NCBI GenBank assembly: GCA_965248935.1
Contig: OZ252214.1
Location: forward strand, 2,418,001 to 2,482,000
Length of the DNA: 64,000 nt
Direction: 5' to 3'
Source of the DNA: G032773895 sp965248935
GTDB taxonomy: Bacteria > Pseudomonadota > Gammaproteobacteria > Pseudomonadales > Cellvibrionaceae
Translations under genes and position numbers: made by a program
Notes under the pieces: model-generated
What the model saw: the letters and a program-made list of their open reading frames with translations, nothing else
What the model was told of the DNA's origin: nothing
Databases searched by the model: none
Part shown: piece after piece, positions 30,393-40,382 of the stretch
How the letters are laid out: the number at the start of each line of letters is the position of its first letter
Numbering within the stretch: the first letter of the stretch is position 1

Positions 30393-32647
30393 ACTGGCTG
30401 AGTCGCATAGTTCAGGAAGTTAATGCTGCCGCTGATCTTAGCTCTGTCCTCAATATTATTGTGGCTCGGGTTAAATCTGCGATGAATACCGATGTGTGCT
30501 CGGTGTATTTACGAGACGATAATGCCCGTTACGTATTGAGAGCTACGGAAGGGCTTAACCCCTCCTCAATAGACAATGTATCCCTCTCTCTGACTCAAGG
30601 TCTTGTTGGTTTGGTTGCTTCTCGTGAAGAGCCTATTAATCTTGACGATGCAGAATCCCATCCCCGTTATGAGTACTTTGCCGAGACTGGCGAAGAGCAT
30701 TTCTTGGCATTTCTGGGTGTGCCTATCATTCATCGGCGTCAGGTTCTCGGTGTGCTTGTTGTGCAGCAGGGTAATGAGCGGCGTTATGACGAGGGGGAAG
30801 AGGCTTTTCTGATCACTATGTCGGCTCAGTTGGCTGCTGTTATTGCTCACGCGGAAGCAACTGGGGCGTTGGAGGATTTGGGCAAAAAAGAGGAAACCAA
30901 GTTTGTAGGGGTGATGGGAGCGCCTGGTATCGCTATTGGTCAATGTGTTGTTGCTTCACCGCTAGCGGACCTGAATTCCGTACCCTTTCAGTTATGTGAG
31001 TCGGTTGATGAGGAAATTAAGTTTTTTCAGGATGGGCTTGCGCAAGTACGGGAGGATGTGAAGCATCTTGGAGATGAGCTGGAAAACCGGCTGAACAAAG
31101 AAGAACGGATTTTATTCGATGCCTATTTGGGTATGTTGGACGATGCTTCTTTGGGCGGGGAAGTGATTGAAAAAATTAAATCCGGTCACGCTGCGCCATA
31201 TGCTTGGAGCGAGGTGATCCTGGATCACATTAAGGCGTTTTCGGGTATGTCTGACTCTTATTTACGGGAGCGGGCAGCGGATATTCGAGACCTTGGCAGT
31301 CGCGTATTGGCCTATTTGCAAGAATCAGCTAAAAAAGATTTGGAATACCCAGACAATACTATCCTTGTTGGTGAGGAGTTAACGGCATCTATTCTGGCGG
31401 AGGTTCCGCAGGGCAAGCTGGTTGGGATTGTTTCTCTGCGAGGTTCCAGTAATTCACATATTGTTATTTTGGCTCGATCAATGGGGATTCCCACTGTGGT
31501 TGGGGCTGTTGATTTACCTTTTACTCGGTTGGAAGGTAGGAGTTTAATTGTTGATGGATACCAGGGAGTGGTATTCAGTGATCCAGGCGATGTCTTAACC
31601 ACGCGCTATCAGGAGATTGTCAAAGAAGATAAGGAGATGTTCGCAGACCTTGAGAATTTGAAGGAGCTGCCCTGCGAAACAAGAGATAAACATCGAGTGG
31701 CACTTTGGGTAAATACCGGCTTGATGGCCGATACCATATTGTCTATTGAGAGAGGTGCTGAAGGGGTGGGTTTATACCGGACCGAAGTACCTTTTATGTT
31801 GCGTGATAGGTTTCCAAGTGAGGAGGAGCAGCGCAACGTCTATCGTGAACAGCTAGAGGCGTTTGCGCCCCATACTGTTACTGTGCGAACGCTGGATATT
31901 GGTGGGGATAAATCTCTGCCTTATTTTCCTATTACGGAAGACAACCCTTTTTTGGGGTGGCGTGGTATTCGAGTTACTTTGGATCACCCTGAAATTTTCC
32001 TGGTGCAGACTCGTGCCATGTTAAAAGCCAGTGTAGGCTTGGATAATTTGCGTATTATGCTTCCGATGGTGACTAACATCGCGGAGTTAGAGATTGCGCA
32101 GATGCTTATTTACCGGGCTTTTGATGAGCTAAAGGAAGAAGGGCATTCGGTGAAAATGCCGCCAGTGGGGGTGATGATAGAGGTGCCTGCTGCGGTTTAT
32201 CAGGCAAAAGAGTTTGCTTCGCGCGTGGATTTTATGTCGGTGGGCAGTAACGATCTTACGCAATATTTGCTGGCGGTGGATCGCAATAACCCACGGGTTG
32301 CGGATTTATATCACTCGCTTCATCCTGCGGTCCTGCAAGCGTTGCAGTCAATTGTAGAAGCTTCGCACAGTGCGGGTATTTCAGTAAGTATTTGCGGCGA
32401 GTTGGCTGGTGACCCTGCCGGAGCCCTATTACTGGTGGCTATGGGTTATGATGTACTTTCGATGAGCGCAACAAATTTGCTTAAGGTGAAGTCTGTTGTG
32501 CGTTCGGTTTCTTTGCAGCAAGCCGAGAGCTTGCTTGCGGAGGTGATGTTATTACCTGATGTGGAATCGATTAATTTATGTTTGGAATCCGCATTTAAAC
32601 GAGCGGGAATTACTCGAATTCTTCGCCCAAGTTCAGAATGTATCTAA
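30386..32647 (+). CDS. ptsP: PtsP, enzyme I of the nitrogen phosphotransferase system
   Basis: The 753-residue protein joins an N-terminal GAF domain (about 1-150) to a complete enzyme I: a PEP-utilising N domain, the phospho-His region G-S-S-N-S-H-I-V-I-L-A-R, the PEP-binding barrel with R-T-E-V-P-F-M, and S-V-G-S-N-D-L-T-Q-Y. It passes phosphate from PEP to NPr, linking nitrogen status to regulation. It overlaps rppH by 7 bp and is probably translated with it. Confidence 0.97.
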   Translation: MLNWLSRIVQEVNAAADLSSVLNIIVARVKSAMNTDVCSVYLRDDNARYVLRATEGLNPSSIDNVSLSLTQGLVGLVASREEPINLDDAESHPRYEYFAETGEEHFLAFLGVPIIHRRQVLGVLVVQQGNERRYDEGEEAFLITMSAQLAAVIAHAEATGALEDLGKKEETKFVGVMGAPGIAIGQCVVASPLADLNSVPFQLCESVDEEIKFFQDGLAQVREDVKHLGDELENRLNKEERILFDAYLGMLDDASLGGEVIEKIKSGHAAPYAWSEVILDHIKAFSGMSDSYLRERAADIRDLGSRVLAYLQESAKKDLEYPDNTILVGEELTASILAEVPQGKLVGIVSLRGSSNSHIVILARSMGIPTVVGAVDLPFTRLEGRSLIVDGYQGVVFSDPGDVLTTRYQEIVKEDKEMFADLENLKELPCETRDKHRVALWVNTGLMADTILSIERGAEGVGLYRTEVPFMLRDRFPSEEEQRNVYREQLEAFAPHTVTVRTLDIGGDKSLPYFPITEDNPFLGWRGIRVTLDHPEIFLVQTRAMLKASVGLDNLRIMLPMVTNIAELEIAQMLIYRAFDELKEEGHSVKMPPVGVMIEVPAAVYQAKEFASRVDFMSVGSNDLTQYLLAVDRNNPRVADLYHSLHPAVLQALQSIVEASHSAGISVSICGELAGDPAGALLLVAMGYDVLSMSATNLLKVKSVVRSVSLQQAESLLAEVMLLPDVESINLCLESAFKRAGITRILRPSSECI

Positions 32648-32778
32648 GTTATCGTTAATCCAATCAAAGTACTAATTTAATAACCTTGTCAGGATACCCT
32701 ACTAATATCTGTAGTCAGTTATGGTGTACCATTCGCTATTTGTTATGCCACTTGTAATTTTATTGGGGAAGAATAACC

Positions 32779-33615
32779 ATGCTCACCTACCCGGAAATAG
32801 ACCCTGTTGCGGTGTCAATTGGGCCTCTCACTGTCTTAGGGAAGACACTTGGCCCCTTAAATGTGCATTGGTACGGGTTGATGTACTTGTTCGGGTTTGC
32901 CGCAGCCTGGGCGGTTGGGGTTCATCGATCAAAGCGCCCCTATTCTCCTGTTTCTGCAAAGCAAGTTGAGGATTTGGTTTTTTATGGCGCACTTGGTGTG
33001 GTCCTTGGCGCTCGTATAGGCTATGTATTTTTCTATAATTTCGGCGTGTTTTTGCAAGATCCAATGTGGCTCTTTCGTGTTTGGGAAGGGGGCATGTCCT
33101 TCCATGGTGGTCTACTTGGTGTATTAATCGCCATGTGGTGGTACTGCAAAAAAATTGACCGCCATTTTATCGATGTGATGGACTTTTTTGCGCCTTTAGC
33201 GCCATTGGGCTTATGTTTTGGTCGTATAGGGAATTTTGTTGGGCAGGAGCTTTGGGGAAGAGAGACGACGTTTTCCCTAGGTATGGTATTCCCCAATGAC
33301 CCTGACCAGCTTGTCCGCCATCCGTCGCAATTGTATCAGGCATCGCTCGAAGGTTTGGCTCTATTTGTTATATTATTCTGGTTTTCACACAAGCCAAAAC
33401 CTCGTGGTGCCGTAGCGGCTCTGCTTTTAATTTGCTACGGTTGCTTTAGGTTTATCATAGAATTTGTTAGAGAGCCTGATGCTCATATCCAATTTGATTT
33501 ATTTGGTTGGGTGACTCGCGGACAGATATTGAGCATACCCATGATTGCTGTAGGTGTGTGGGTATTTGTTATGGCTTATCGCAATGCGAGTATTGTCAGC
33601 TCGGTTAATAAATAG
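32779..33615 (+). CDS. lgt: Phosphatidylglycerol-prolipoprotein diacylglyceryl transferase
   Basis: This inner-membrane enzyme adds diacylglycerol to the Cys of prolipoproteins. The 278-residue sequence has seven hydrophobic segments, the H-W-Y-G-L-M-Y-L region, G-G-M-S-F-H-G-G and the signature G-R-I-G-N-F-V-G-Q-E-L-W-G-R. thyA follows by 27 bp. This lgt-thyA pairing is common in gammaproteobacteria. Confidence 0.97.
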   Translation: MLTYPEIDPVAVSIGPLTVLGKTLGPLNVHWYGLMYLFGFAAAWAVGVHRSKRPYSPVSAKQVEDLVFYGALGVVLGARIGYVFFYNFGVFLQDPMWLFRVWEGGMSFHGGLLGVLIAMWWYCKKIDRHFIDVMDFFAPLAPLGLCFGRIGNFVGQELWGRETTFSLGMVFPNDPDQLVRHPSQLYQASLEGLALFVILFWFSHKPKPRGAVAALLLICYGCFRFIIEFVREPDAHIQFDLFGWVTRGQILSIPMIAVGVWVFVMAYRNASIVSSVNK

Positions 33616-33642
33616 TTTACTTAAGTAAAAGAGAATCGTTTT

Positions 33643-34476
33643 TTGAAACAGTACTTAGAGCTTATGCGCCATATTCGTGACAACGGCGTAAAAAAAGAAG
33701 ACCGCACGGGAACGGGAACAGTCAGCGTTTTTGGTTATCAGATGCGATTTGACCTAGCGGATGGTTTTCCTTTAATCACCACAAAGAAATGTCACCTTAA
33801 GTCGATTATTTACGAGTTACTTTGGTTTTTAAACGGCGATACAAATACACAGTACTTAACAGATAATGGTGTTCGTATTTGGAATGAGTGGGCGACTGAG
33901 TCGGGCGATCTTGGGCCGGTATATGGGGCTCAATGGCGATCTTGGTCAGGCCCAAATGGCGAGACCATTGACCAAATTAGTGATTTGATTCAACAAATTC
34001 ATACTCGACCAGATTCTAGGCGATTAATTGTTTCTGCGTGGAATCCAGCTTTGCTTCCCAATGAGGGTGTATCACCACAAGATAATGTTGAGATGGGGAA
34101 AATGGCTCTTCCTCCGTGCCATACTCTATTTCAATTTTATATTGTGGAGGGCCGTTTATCCTGCCAGCTCTATCAGCGCAGTGCTGATGTATTTTTGGGC
34201 GTGCCCTTTAATATAGCTTCTTATTCGCTTTTATTGATGATGGTTGCCCAGGTCACGGGGCTTCAGCCTGGCGAGTTCATCCACACTTTTGGCGATGCCC
34301 ATTTGTATTTGAATCATTTGGATCAAGTGGAGGAGCAACTTCAGCGGGAACCTTTCTCTTTGCCACAAATGAAAATCAACTCTGATGTAAATGATGTTTT
34401 TGGTTTCACGTTTGACGATTTTGAATTGGTGGAATATCAGGCACATCCACATATTTCTGCGCCGATTTCGGTTTAA
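33643..34476 (+). CDS. thyA: Thymidylate synthase
   Basis: This enzyme makes dTMP from dUMP using methylene-THF. Catalytic Cys lies in L-P-P-C-H-T-L-F-Q-F-Y, with R-S-A-D-V-F-L-G-V-P-F-N and the dUMP-binding R-R-L-I-V-S-A-W-N-P. The start is TTG 33643, giving 277 residues, close to the usual length. A stretch resembling the beginning of folA follows directly after the stop but is not a whole gene. Confidence 0.96.
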   Translation: MKQYLELMRHIRDNGVKKEDRTGTGTVSVFGYQMRFDLADGFPLITTKKCHLKSIIYELLWFLNGDTNTQYLTDNGVRIWNEWATESGDLGPVYGAQWRSWSGPNGETIDQISDLIQQIHTRPDSRRLIVSAWNPALLPNEGVSPQDNVEMGKMALPPCHTLFQFYIVEGRLSCQLYQRSADVFLGVPFNIASYSLLLMMVAQVTGLQPGEFIHTFGDAHLYLNHLDQVEEQLQREPFSLPQMKINSDVNDVFGFTFDDFELVEYQAHPHISAPISV

Positions 34477-34493
34477 AATGGTGACCCGTTTTT

Positions 34494-34571
34494 ATGTTTG
34501 AGCTAGCAATAATTGCTGCCACTTATATCGCTACTATTACGCAAAATAGGGTTATTGGAAAATATAATTAA
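34494..34571 (+). pseudogene. Possible folA (dihydrofolate reductase) 5' remnant
   Basis: A 25-codon frame reads M-F-E-L-A-I-I-A-A-T, then T-Q-N-R-V-I-G-K-Y-N before a TAA. I-A-A and N-R-V-I-G-x-x-N match the first strand and loop of dihydrofolate reductase, and folA commonly follows thyA. Nothing of the remaining 130 residues is seen downstream. The match is short, so it is a tentative call. Confidence 0.35.
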
Positions 34572-35323
34572 TTGTTTTGGCGGCTTATTGGAAATTTAAA
34601 ATAGTTTAAATGCGTTACTCGCGTTATTATATTGGCCACCGAAATTGGCTACCGAATAACTATAGGGTGAAAAACATTTGACTCTACTGACTCTACTAGT
34701 AGTGGTTTTTGCTTGATAGGTTTAGATGGTTAGGCGTTTTAGATGACACATACAGCTTAGTATTTACCTATATTTAAGGGTAAATGAAAAAATAAAAGTA
34801 TTTGTAATATAGTTGTACGAGCGAGTTTTGACATTGTCGGCTAAGCTCTACTCTACGGAAGCAGATATTGAAATCGGGAGGAGGTATTTTCCAGAGATTA
34901 ATAAAAGCGGATTACGTGAGTCATCAGTCTTAAATGACGGCAACTCTCACGCTTGTTCGTTAGTACTAGTTGGAGAGCGATTGGCTAAACGCATGTATAC
35001 GAGTGCGCATTGGGTTGCGTGCTTGAGTGGTCAGATTCTCCTAATGTGTAGGCCGTTTAAATAGTGAACTCCTGTTACCTCGGTGTTACCTTTTGGTTAC
35101 CTTGGTGGCGAAGGTTTGAGCAGGTTTGTTACTTTTTGTAATAAAGGTTTGGCGCATAATTCATGTGTTTTATTTGTATTTGAATGTTGCCAATGCCTGT
35201 CATTACAATGGCCCACAACTAGGTATTATCCAATCCAGTACACATTTTTTTAATGCTGGGTAGATGGGTTACATTCTACTCAGTTGCACATTCTGTTAAT
35301 GCAAGCACCCGGTTGGGGGAAAT
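34572..35323. other. Intergenic stretch before the TonB cluster
   Basis: No convincing gene is seen. An 83-codon frame at 34813-35064 lacks a ribosome binding site and protein-like composition. The promoter of the TonB cluster probably lies in the last 200 bp, with GGGGGAAAT as ribosome binding site before the first ATG. Confidence 0.4.
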
Positions 35324-36109
35324 ATGAAGAAGCAGCGACTAAAAGCTGTGGCGATGTCCACAGTTCTTTCTGCTGGCGCGCTATTTGTTGGCGCCGCACA
35401 CGCAGACAAAACACTGAATGCCATTTTGCAGGTAGGGCAATCTAAAACTGCCGCTGGCCAGGCATCTCAAAAGAAAATCGATAAGCTCTCGTCGGATACA
35501 GCGGCCTTGCTGCAAAAGTTCAAAACAGTGAACAAGCAAATCGATGGCCTTCGTGTGTACAACACTCAGCTTGGAAAGCAACTTGCTAACCAACTGAAAG
35601 TTATCGGTGAACTGGAAACATCTATTGATAATGTGACCGTTATCGAACGTCAAATTCAGCCTTTAATTCTGCGGATGTTAGATGGCCTAGAGCAATTTGT
35701 TACGCTTGATGTTCCCCTTCACCGCGAAGAGCGTCTCAAGCGTGTTGAGGATTTACGTACAAATCAAGATCGAGCTGATATCTCTGTTGCCGAGAAGTTT
35801 CGCCAAGTATTAGAAGCGTACAATATCGAAGCTGAATATGGCCGCAAGGTCGATACATATGTCGAGTCGCTAAAAGTGGCCGGCGTTGATCGTCAAGTAA
35901 ACATCCTATCTGTTGGTCGCATTGCTCTTATGTACCAAACAACAGACACTAAATTGTCGGGTGCTTGGGACCAAAAACAGGGCACCTGGATTGAGCTGGA
36001 TTCTGGTGAATACCGTGCAGCAATACTTAAAGGCATTCGTATTGCTAAGAAACAAGCCTCTATTGATGTTATAGCACTACCTATTCTTGCTCCGGAGGCA
36101 GCACAATGA
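35324..36109 (+). CDS. DUF3450 periplasmic coiled-coil protein
   Basis: This 261-residue protein has an N-terminal signal peptide (K-K-Q-R-L-K-A-V-A... A-H-A cleavage near residue 27) and long helices, so it is probably a periplasmic coiled-coil. DUF3450 proteins are the first member of TonB2-type clusters in marine gammaproteobacteria, where they are thought to assist the proton channel complex. It overlaps the next gene by 4 bp (ATGA), so translation is coupled. Confidence 0.88.
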   Translation: MKKQRLKAVAMSTVLSAGALFVGAAHADKTLNAILQVGQSKTAAGQASQKKIDKLSSDTAALLQKFKTVNKQIDGLRVYNTQLGKQLANQLKVIGELETSIDNVTVIERQIQPLILRMLDGLEQFVTLDVPLHREERLKRVEDLRTNQDRADISVAEKFRQVLEAYNIEAEYGRKVDTYVESLKVAGVDRQVNILSVGRIALMYQTTDTKLSGAWDQKQGTWIELDSGEYRAAILKGIRIAKKQASIDVIALPILAPEAAQ

Positions 36110-37488
36110 AAATGACTTTAAAGAAAAAAATATTGGCTTTTGCCGCAGCGGGTTTTATGTGCTTTTCCGGCAGTGTTATAGCCCAAAAAAATGACCAAGC
36201 TAAGTCTCTTGACGAGCTATTGCGCTTAATTAAAAGCGCTAAGATTTCTGAAAGTAAAGAGCATCAAAAGCGCGAAGCAGAATTCCGACGTCAGAAAAGT
36301 AATCAGACGAGCGTACTGCGCCAAGCGCGGGCGACCAAAAAAGCTGAAGAAGTGCGCTCTGCTCGGTTAGAAACAAAATATAAAGAGCAAGAACTTCTTG
36401 TGCAAAGCAAGCGTAAGCAACTTGATGAACGCATGGGCTCTCTAAAAGAACTTTTTGGCCACCTAACCTCTACTTCGGGTGACCTTCGTGCAAATATCGA
36501 GTCTTCGATTGTGAGTGCTCAGTTGGATGACCGGGATAGCTTTCTTGCTGAGCTAATCAAAAAAATGAACAGCGAGACTAAACTCCCTTCAATCGAAGAG
36601 ATTGAGCGCCTTTGGTACGAGCTTCAGCGCGAAACGGTTGAAGCCGGTAAGGTTGTATCTTTCGTTGCCACCGTTTCTGATCCAGCGGGTAACAAGTCCG
36701 ATAGAACTATCGTTCGAATTGGTAATTACAACCTTGTTTCTGAAGGTAAATACCTAGAATATGACAGTGGAAGTGGCACTATTAGTGAGTTGCCTCGTCA
36801 ACCGAGCGGTGAATTATTAGCGGCAGCTCAAGCTCTTCAAGATGCTTCCGACGGGTTCACTAAAGCCGGTGTTGACCCCACGGGTCCATCTGGAGGTAAC
36901 TTGCTTGCCGCCTTGATCAATAGCCCTGACCTTATCGAGAGATGGAAACAGGGCGGAATTGTTGGTCGTATTATTACTGGTGTTGGTGCTTTTGCCATTC
37001 TATTGGCAATTTGGCGTTTTATAGTGCTGTTTGGTTTGAGTAGTAAAGTGAACGCTCAGTTGCGTTCAAGCACGGCAAAAACCAACAACCCACTTGGCCG
37101 TGTATTGAAAGTCGCTGAAGAGAACCCTTCTATTGATACAGAGTCTTTGGAATTGAAACTTGAAGAAGCTGTGTTGAAAGAAAGCCCCAGTATCGAAGCT
37201 TACTTAAACCTACTCAAAATCATCTCAATGGTTGCTCCATTGCTGGGTCTATTGGGTACGGTTACAGGTATGATCGTGACCTTCCAGGCGATTACTATTT
37301 ACGGTGCGGGTGACCCAACGGCCATGGCCGGTGGTATTTCAGGCGCACTTGTGACTACGGTTCTTGGTCTATACGTTGCTATCCCAACCGTGCTTCTCCA
37401 TACATTATTGAATGGAAAAGCGAAGGGTATACTCCATATTTTGGAAGAGCAAAGTGCCGGTATTATCGCCAAGAAAGCTGAGAAGTAA
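36106..37488 (+). CDS. TtpC-like MotA/TolQ/ExbB proton-channel protein with coiled-coil domain
   Basis: The 460-residue protein begins with a signal-like segment, followed by a long Lys/Arg/Glu-rich coiled coil (about 30-110). A transmembrane helix near residue 290 and two more (about 370-440) follow, with P-L-L-G-L-L-G-T-V-T-G-M-I, the ExbB/TolQ core. Vibrio TonB2 systems have the same protein as TtpC, needed in addition to ExbB. It overlaps the DUF3450 gene by 4 bp. Confidence 0.9.
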   Translation: MKMTLKKKILAFAAAGFMCFSGSVIAQKNDQAKSLDELLRLIKSAKISESKEHQKREAEFRRQKSNQTSVLRQARATKKAEEVRSARLETKYKEQELLVQSKRKQLDERMGSLKELFGHLTSTSGDLRANIESSIVSAQLDDRDSFLAELIKKMNSETKLPSIEEIERLWYELQRETVEAGKVVSFVATVSDPAGNKSDRTIVRIGNYNLVSEGKYLEYDSGSGTISELPRQPSGELLAAAQALQDASDGFTKAGVDPTGPSGGNLLAALINSPDLIERWKQGGIVGRIITGVGAFAILLAIWRFIVLFGLSSKVNAQLRSSTAKTNNPLGRVLKVAEENPSIDTESLELKLEEAVLKESPSIEAYLNLLKIISMVAPLLGLLGTVTGMIVTFQAITIYGAGDPTAMAGGISGALVTTVLGLYVAIPTVLLHTLLNGKAKGILHILEEQSAGIIAKKAEK

Positions 37489-37500
37489 GAGGAGATCATC

Positions 37501-38028
37501 ATGCTGGCATTGATGGAAGCTCTAGCTGACATTCAAGCCTTTGTAGAGACGGGTGGGCAAGTACTCTTGTGGATTGCCGCCCTGTCTTTTGTTATGTGGA
37601 CCTTGGCGTTTGAACGCTTTTGGTTTTACAAGACTTCCTTAGGCAAAATTATTAATAAAACGCATGATATTTGGGAAGCTCGACCTGAGCGTAAGTCCTG
37701 GAATGCGAAGCAAATCCGAACTGCATTAATTTCAAGAGTTTCGGGTCAGATCAACCAAAACCTGGATTTTTTAGGCGTTTTGGTGACTCTGTGTCCTCTT
37801 ATGGGGCTATTGGGTACTGTGACCGGAATGATTGAAGTATTTAATGTTTTGGCGGTAACGGGTGGAGGCGATGCAAAATCCATGGCTTCCGGTGTTTCTA
37901 AGGCAACTATCCCAACAATGGCTGGAATGGTTGCAGCCTTGTCAGGCGTTTTTGTCACAACATTGATAAACCGTATCGCAGAAAGAGAAAACCAATTGCT
38001 CGAAGATCATTTGACGATGGATCACTAA
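37501..38028 (+). CDS. exbB: ExbB-type proton channel subunit
   Basis: This 175-residue inner-membrane protein has three hydrophobic helices and the L-C-P-L-M-G-L-L-G-T-V-T-G-M-I-E motif with the conserved Thr/Glu. It pairs with ExbD to use the proton gradient to energise TonB. It follows the TtpC-like gene by 12 bp, and exbD follows by 40 bp. Confidence 0.92.
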   Translation: MLALMEALADIQAFVETGGQVLLWIAALSFVMWTLAFERFWFYKTSLGKIINKTHDIWEARPERKSWNAKQIRTALISRVSGQINQNLDFLGVLVTLCPLMGLLGTVTGMIEVFNVLAVTGGGDAKSMASGVSKATIPTMAGMVAALSGVFVTTLINRIAERENQLLEDHLTMDH

Positions 38029-38068
38029 ATCTGATCATTGCCCGTTGGTATGAATTAAGAGAAATAAC

Positions 38069-38461
38069 ATGAGCAGAAAAAATAGAGAGGAAGAAGCGGG
38101 GGCGATTGACTTAACGCCAATGCTAGACGTGGTGTTTATCATGTTGATCTTCTTCATCGTGACCGCCTCGTTTATTAAAGAGCCTGGGGTTGAAATTAAC
38201 CGCCCTGATGCAACGACCGCAATTGGGGTTAAAACTCCGATTTTGGTTGCAATAGATTCAGAGAACAAAGTCTGGGTGAACAAGAATGAAGTTGATACAC
38301 GTCAGGTAAAAACTCAACTCCTACTTCTGTTAGCTGAAACGCCTAAGGGGAAAGTTGTTATCCAGGCGGACAAAAAGTCTAACATCAAGACTCTTGCCGA
38401 AGTCGCCCGAGTGGCTCGTGAAGTGAGTATTGGTGAAGTGACTATATCTGCCGAAAACTAG
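38069..38461 (+). CDS. exbD: ExbD-type energy transduction protein
   Basis: The 130-residue protein has a short cytoplasmic N-terminus and one transmembrane helix with the functional Asp in L-T-P-M-L-D-V-V-F-I-M-L-I-F-F. A periplasmic domain ends with V-S-I-G-E-V-T-I-S. The residue order and gene position identify it as ExbD of this system. Confidence 0.94.
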   Translation: MSRKNREEEAGAIDLTPMLDVVFIMLIFFIVTASFIKEPGVEINRPDATTAIGVKTPILVAIDSENKVWVNKNEVDTRQVKTQLLLLLAETPKGKVVIQADKKSNIKTLAEVARVAREVSIGEVTISAEN

Positions 38462-38471
38462 TAGGAATCCT

Positions 38472-39071
38472 ATGAGCATTGCAAGATTAGCATCGTCTGC
38501 CGCCCCGGCGGCTGTAGTGACTTCGGGCCTACTGTTACTTATGCATATATTGATTGCGAGTAACATGAAGGAGCCTGAAGAGGGTAAAGAGTTTAAGATT
38601 CCAGAAATCTTAATGCCCGATCGTGAGATATCTACGGAATATGATACTCGTAAACCTGACAAGCCCGATGAGCCAGATGAACCACCGCCGGAGCTTCCCG
38701 AACCTGAGTTTGAGAACCTGAATGTCGATACTTCATTGTCGATTACGCCTAATATTAAGGCGAATATGAAAATTGCCGGTATCGGTGGTTTTTCGAGCGA
38801 CGGAGAATACCTTCCAATTGTTAAGGTTGCGCCTAAATATCCGGCGCGAGCTGCAAATAAAGGTACGGAAGGCTATTGTACGGTTGAGTATACGGTAACC
38901 AAAACAGGTGAAACTCGGGATGTTAAGGTTGTTGACTGTCCTAAGAGCGTATTTGCTAGCGCTTCGACTAAGGCAGCTCAGAAGTTTAAGTATAAACCTC
39001 GGGTCATTGACGGTGAAGCGATTGAGGTGCCTGGTGTACGAAACCGCTTCACGTTCGAAATGGCTAAGTAA
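38472..39071 (+). CDS. tonB: TonB family protein
   Basis: The 199-residue protein has an N-terminal membrane anchor (about residues 10-35), a Pro/Glu/Asp-rich spacer with K-P-D-E-P-D-E-P-P-P-E-L-P-E-P, and the C-terminal TonB domain with V-K-V-A-P-K-Y-P-A-R-A and F-T-F-E-M-A-K at the end. It transmits energy from ExbBD to outer-membrane receptors. The spacer is short, as in TonB2-type proteins, which depend on TPR partners. Confidence 0.93.
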   Translation: MSIARLASSAAPAAVVTSGLLLLMHILIASNMKEPEEGKEFKIPEILMPDREISTEYDTRKPDKPDEPDEPPPELPEPEFENLNVDTSLSITPNIKANMKIAGIGGFSSDGEYLPIVKVAPKYPARAANKGTEGYCTVEYTVTKTGETRDVKVVDCPKSVFASASTKAAQKFKYKPRVIDGEAIEVPGVRNRFTFEMAK

Positions 39072-39086
39072 TCTAGGGTAGGCATA

Positions 39087-40382
39087 ATGAATTTAGCTTC
39101 AGTATTTAAAACGATAACGACTGGAACAGCAGTGGCTGTTGCTCTGACAGTCGTGCTTACCGTTGGTGATAAAGCGGCATCTGAGATTGGTGTTGATTTG
39201 TCTTGGGTTGAAAGTTCGTCTGCACAAGGCCAATCAAGGGCTAGGAAAACTCGTCGCACTCCTGCGATGAGCGAAAAGATGTTTAAGGCTTTTTCTAAAG
39301 TTGCCGAGTATGCATCGCCACCAGAAGATTCTGGTAAAAAGCCAAATCTTAGAGCTGCACTAAAAGAAAACCAAAAGATAGAGAAGAACTGTAAGAAGTG
39401 TAATGCCTACGAACTTGCTCAGGTATACAACTATTACGGTTGGATTTACTACTCTTTGGATGATGTGAATAACGCAATTAAGTATTATCGAAAAGTTGTT
39501 GCTCAGTCACCAAACATCTCGTTGGGTATGGAAGTTCAAACGCTGGATACAATAGCGAAGCTCAGCTTCTCTACCGATGATTACAAAAGCGCTTTAAAGT
39601 ACCACGATAAGTGGATGAAAATAGCGACGATTATCACTGCGAGTGCTTATGAGTTTCGTGCTCAAGTCTACTATCAGATGAAGCGTAAAAAGGACTCTTT
39701 GGCCAATATTAATAAAGCTATTCGCATGATTGAGGCAAAAGGAAAGATTCCTAAAGAAGCGGTATTGACATTGCAGCGCGCTCTTTATATAGAGAAAGAG
39801 GATTACGCTAAGGCCGCAGCTAATCTTGAAAAAGCGATTAGGCACTACCCAAAAAAATCTTCTTGGGTTCAGCTTTCAGGTCTATACGGGTTACTCGAAA
39901 AACCTAAAAAGCAACTACATGCTTTGGATTCTGCGTACTTAATCGGTGGTGTAACCAAAGAGCAGCAGATTCTTAATTTATGTTATCTGTATCTTGGAAG
40001 TGATTACCCATACAGAGCAGCTAAAGTCTTAGAAAAGGCGATTGCAAATAAGCAGGTATCGGCTTCTGAGAAAAATTTAGAGCTACTGGCGAGGGTGTGG
40101 AGCCAAGCTAAGGAAACTAAGAAAGCAATTCCTGTTATGACTAAGGCGGCAAAAAAATCTAAAACTGGAGATTTATATGGCCAACTTGTTGCACTTTATG
40201 TGGATTTGAACGATAACAAAAACGCTGTAGTGGTTGGTAAGAAAGCACTTGATAAAGGTAAGTTAAAGCGTTCAGGTGAAGTACATGTGAATATGGGGAT
40301 TGCTTATATCAACCTTAAGAAATATAAGTCTGCTGTCAGTTCATTTGAAAAAGCTAAAAAGATAAAAAGGTTAAGCGTATAG
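39087..40382 (+). CDS. TPR protein of the TonB2 cluster, C-terminus frameshifted
   Basis: This 431-residue periplasmic protein is made of repeated tetratricopeptide units after a signal sequence, matching the TtpB-like protein at the end of TonB2 operons. The frame ends with K-R-L-S-V at 40382. One extra A in the A5 run at 40356-40360 would instead give K-D-K-K-V-K-R-I-A-D-T-W-L-T-Y-A-K-R-E-L and end at TAA 40445-40447. That C-terminus looks far more native. Sequencing error, real mutation or slippage are all possible. Confidence 0.85.
   Translation: MNLASVFKTITTGTAVAVALTVVLTVGDKAASEIGVDLSWVESSSAQGQSRARKTRRTPAMSEKMFKAFSKVAEYASPPEDSGKKPNLRAALKENQKIEKNCKKCNAYELAQVYNYYGWIYYSLDDVNNAIKYYRKVVAQSPNISLGMEVQTLDTIAKLSFSTDDYKSALKYHDKWMKIATIITASAYEFRAQVYYQMKRKKDSLANINKAIRMIEAKGKIPKEAVLTLQRALYIEKEDYAKAAANLEKAIRHYPKKSSWVQLSGLYGLLEKPKKQLHALDSAYLIGGVTKEQQILNLCYLYLGSDYPYRAAKVLEKAIANKQVSASEKNLELLARVWSQAKETKKAIPVMTKAAKKSKTGDLYGQLVALYVDLNDNKNAVVVGKKALDKGKLKRSGEVHVNMGIAYINLKKYKSAVSSFEKAKKIKRLSV

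Noticed and set aside
34813..35064. 83-codon frame in the thyA-TonB interval
   Set aside because: No ribosome binding site, odd composition and no recognisable family.
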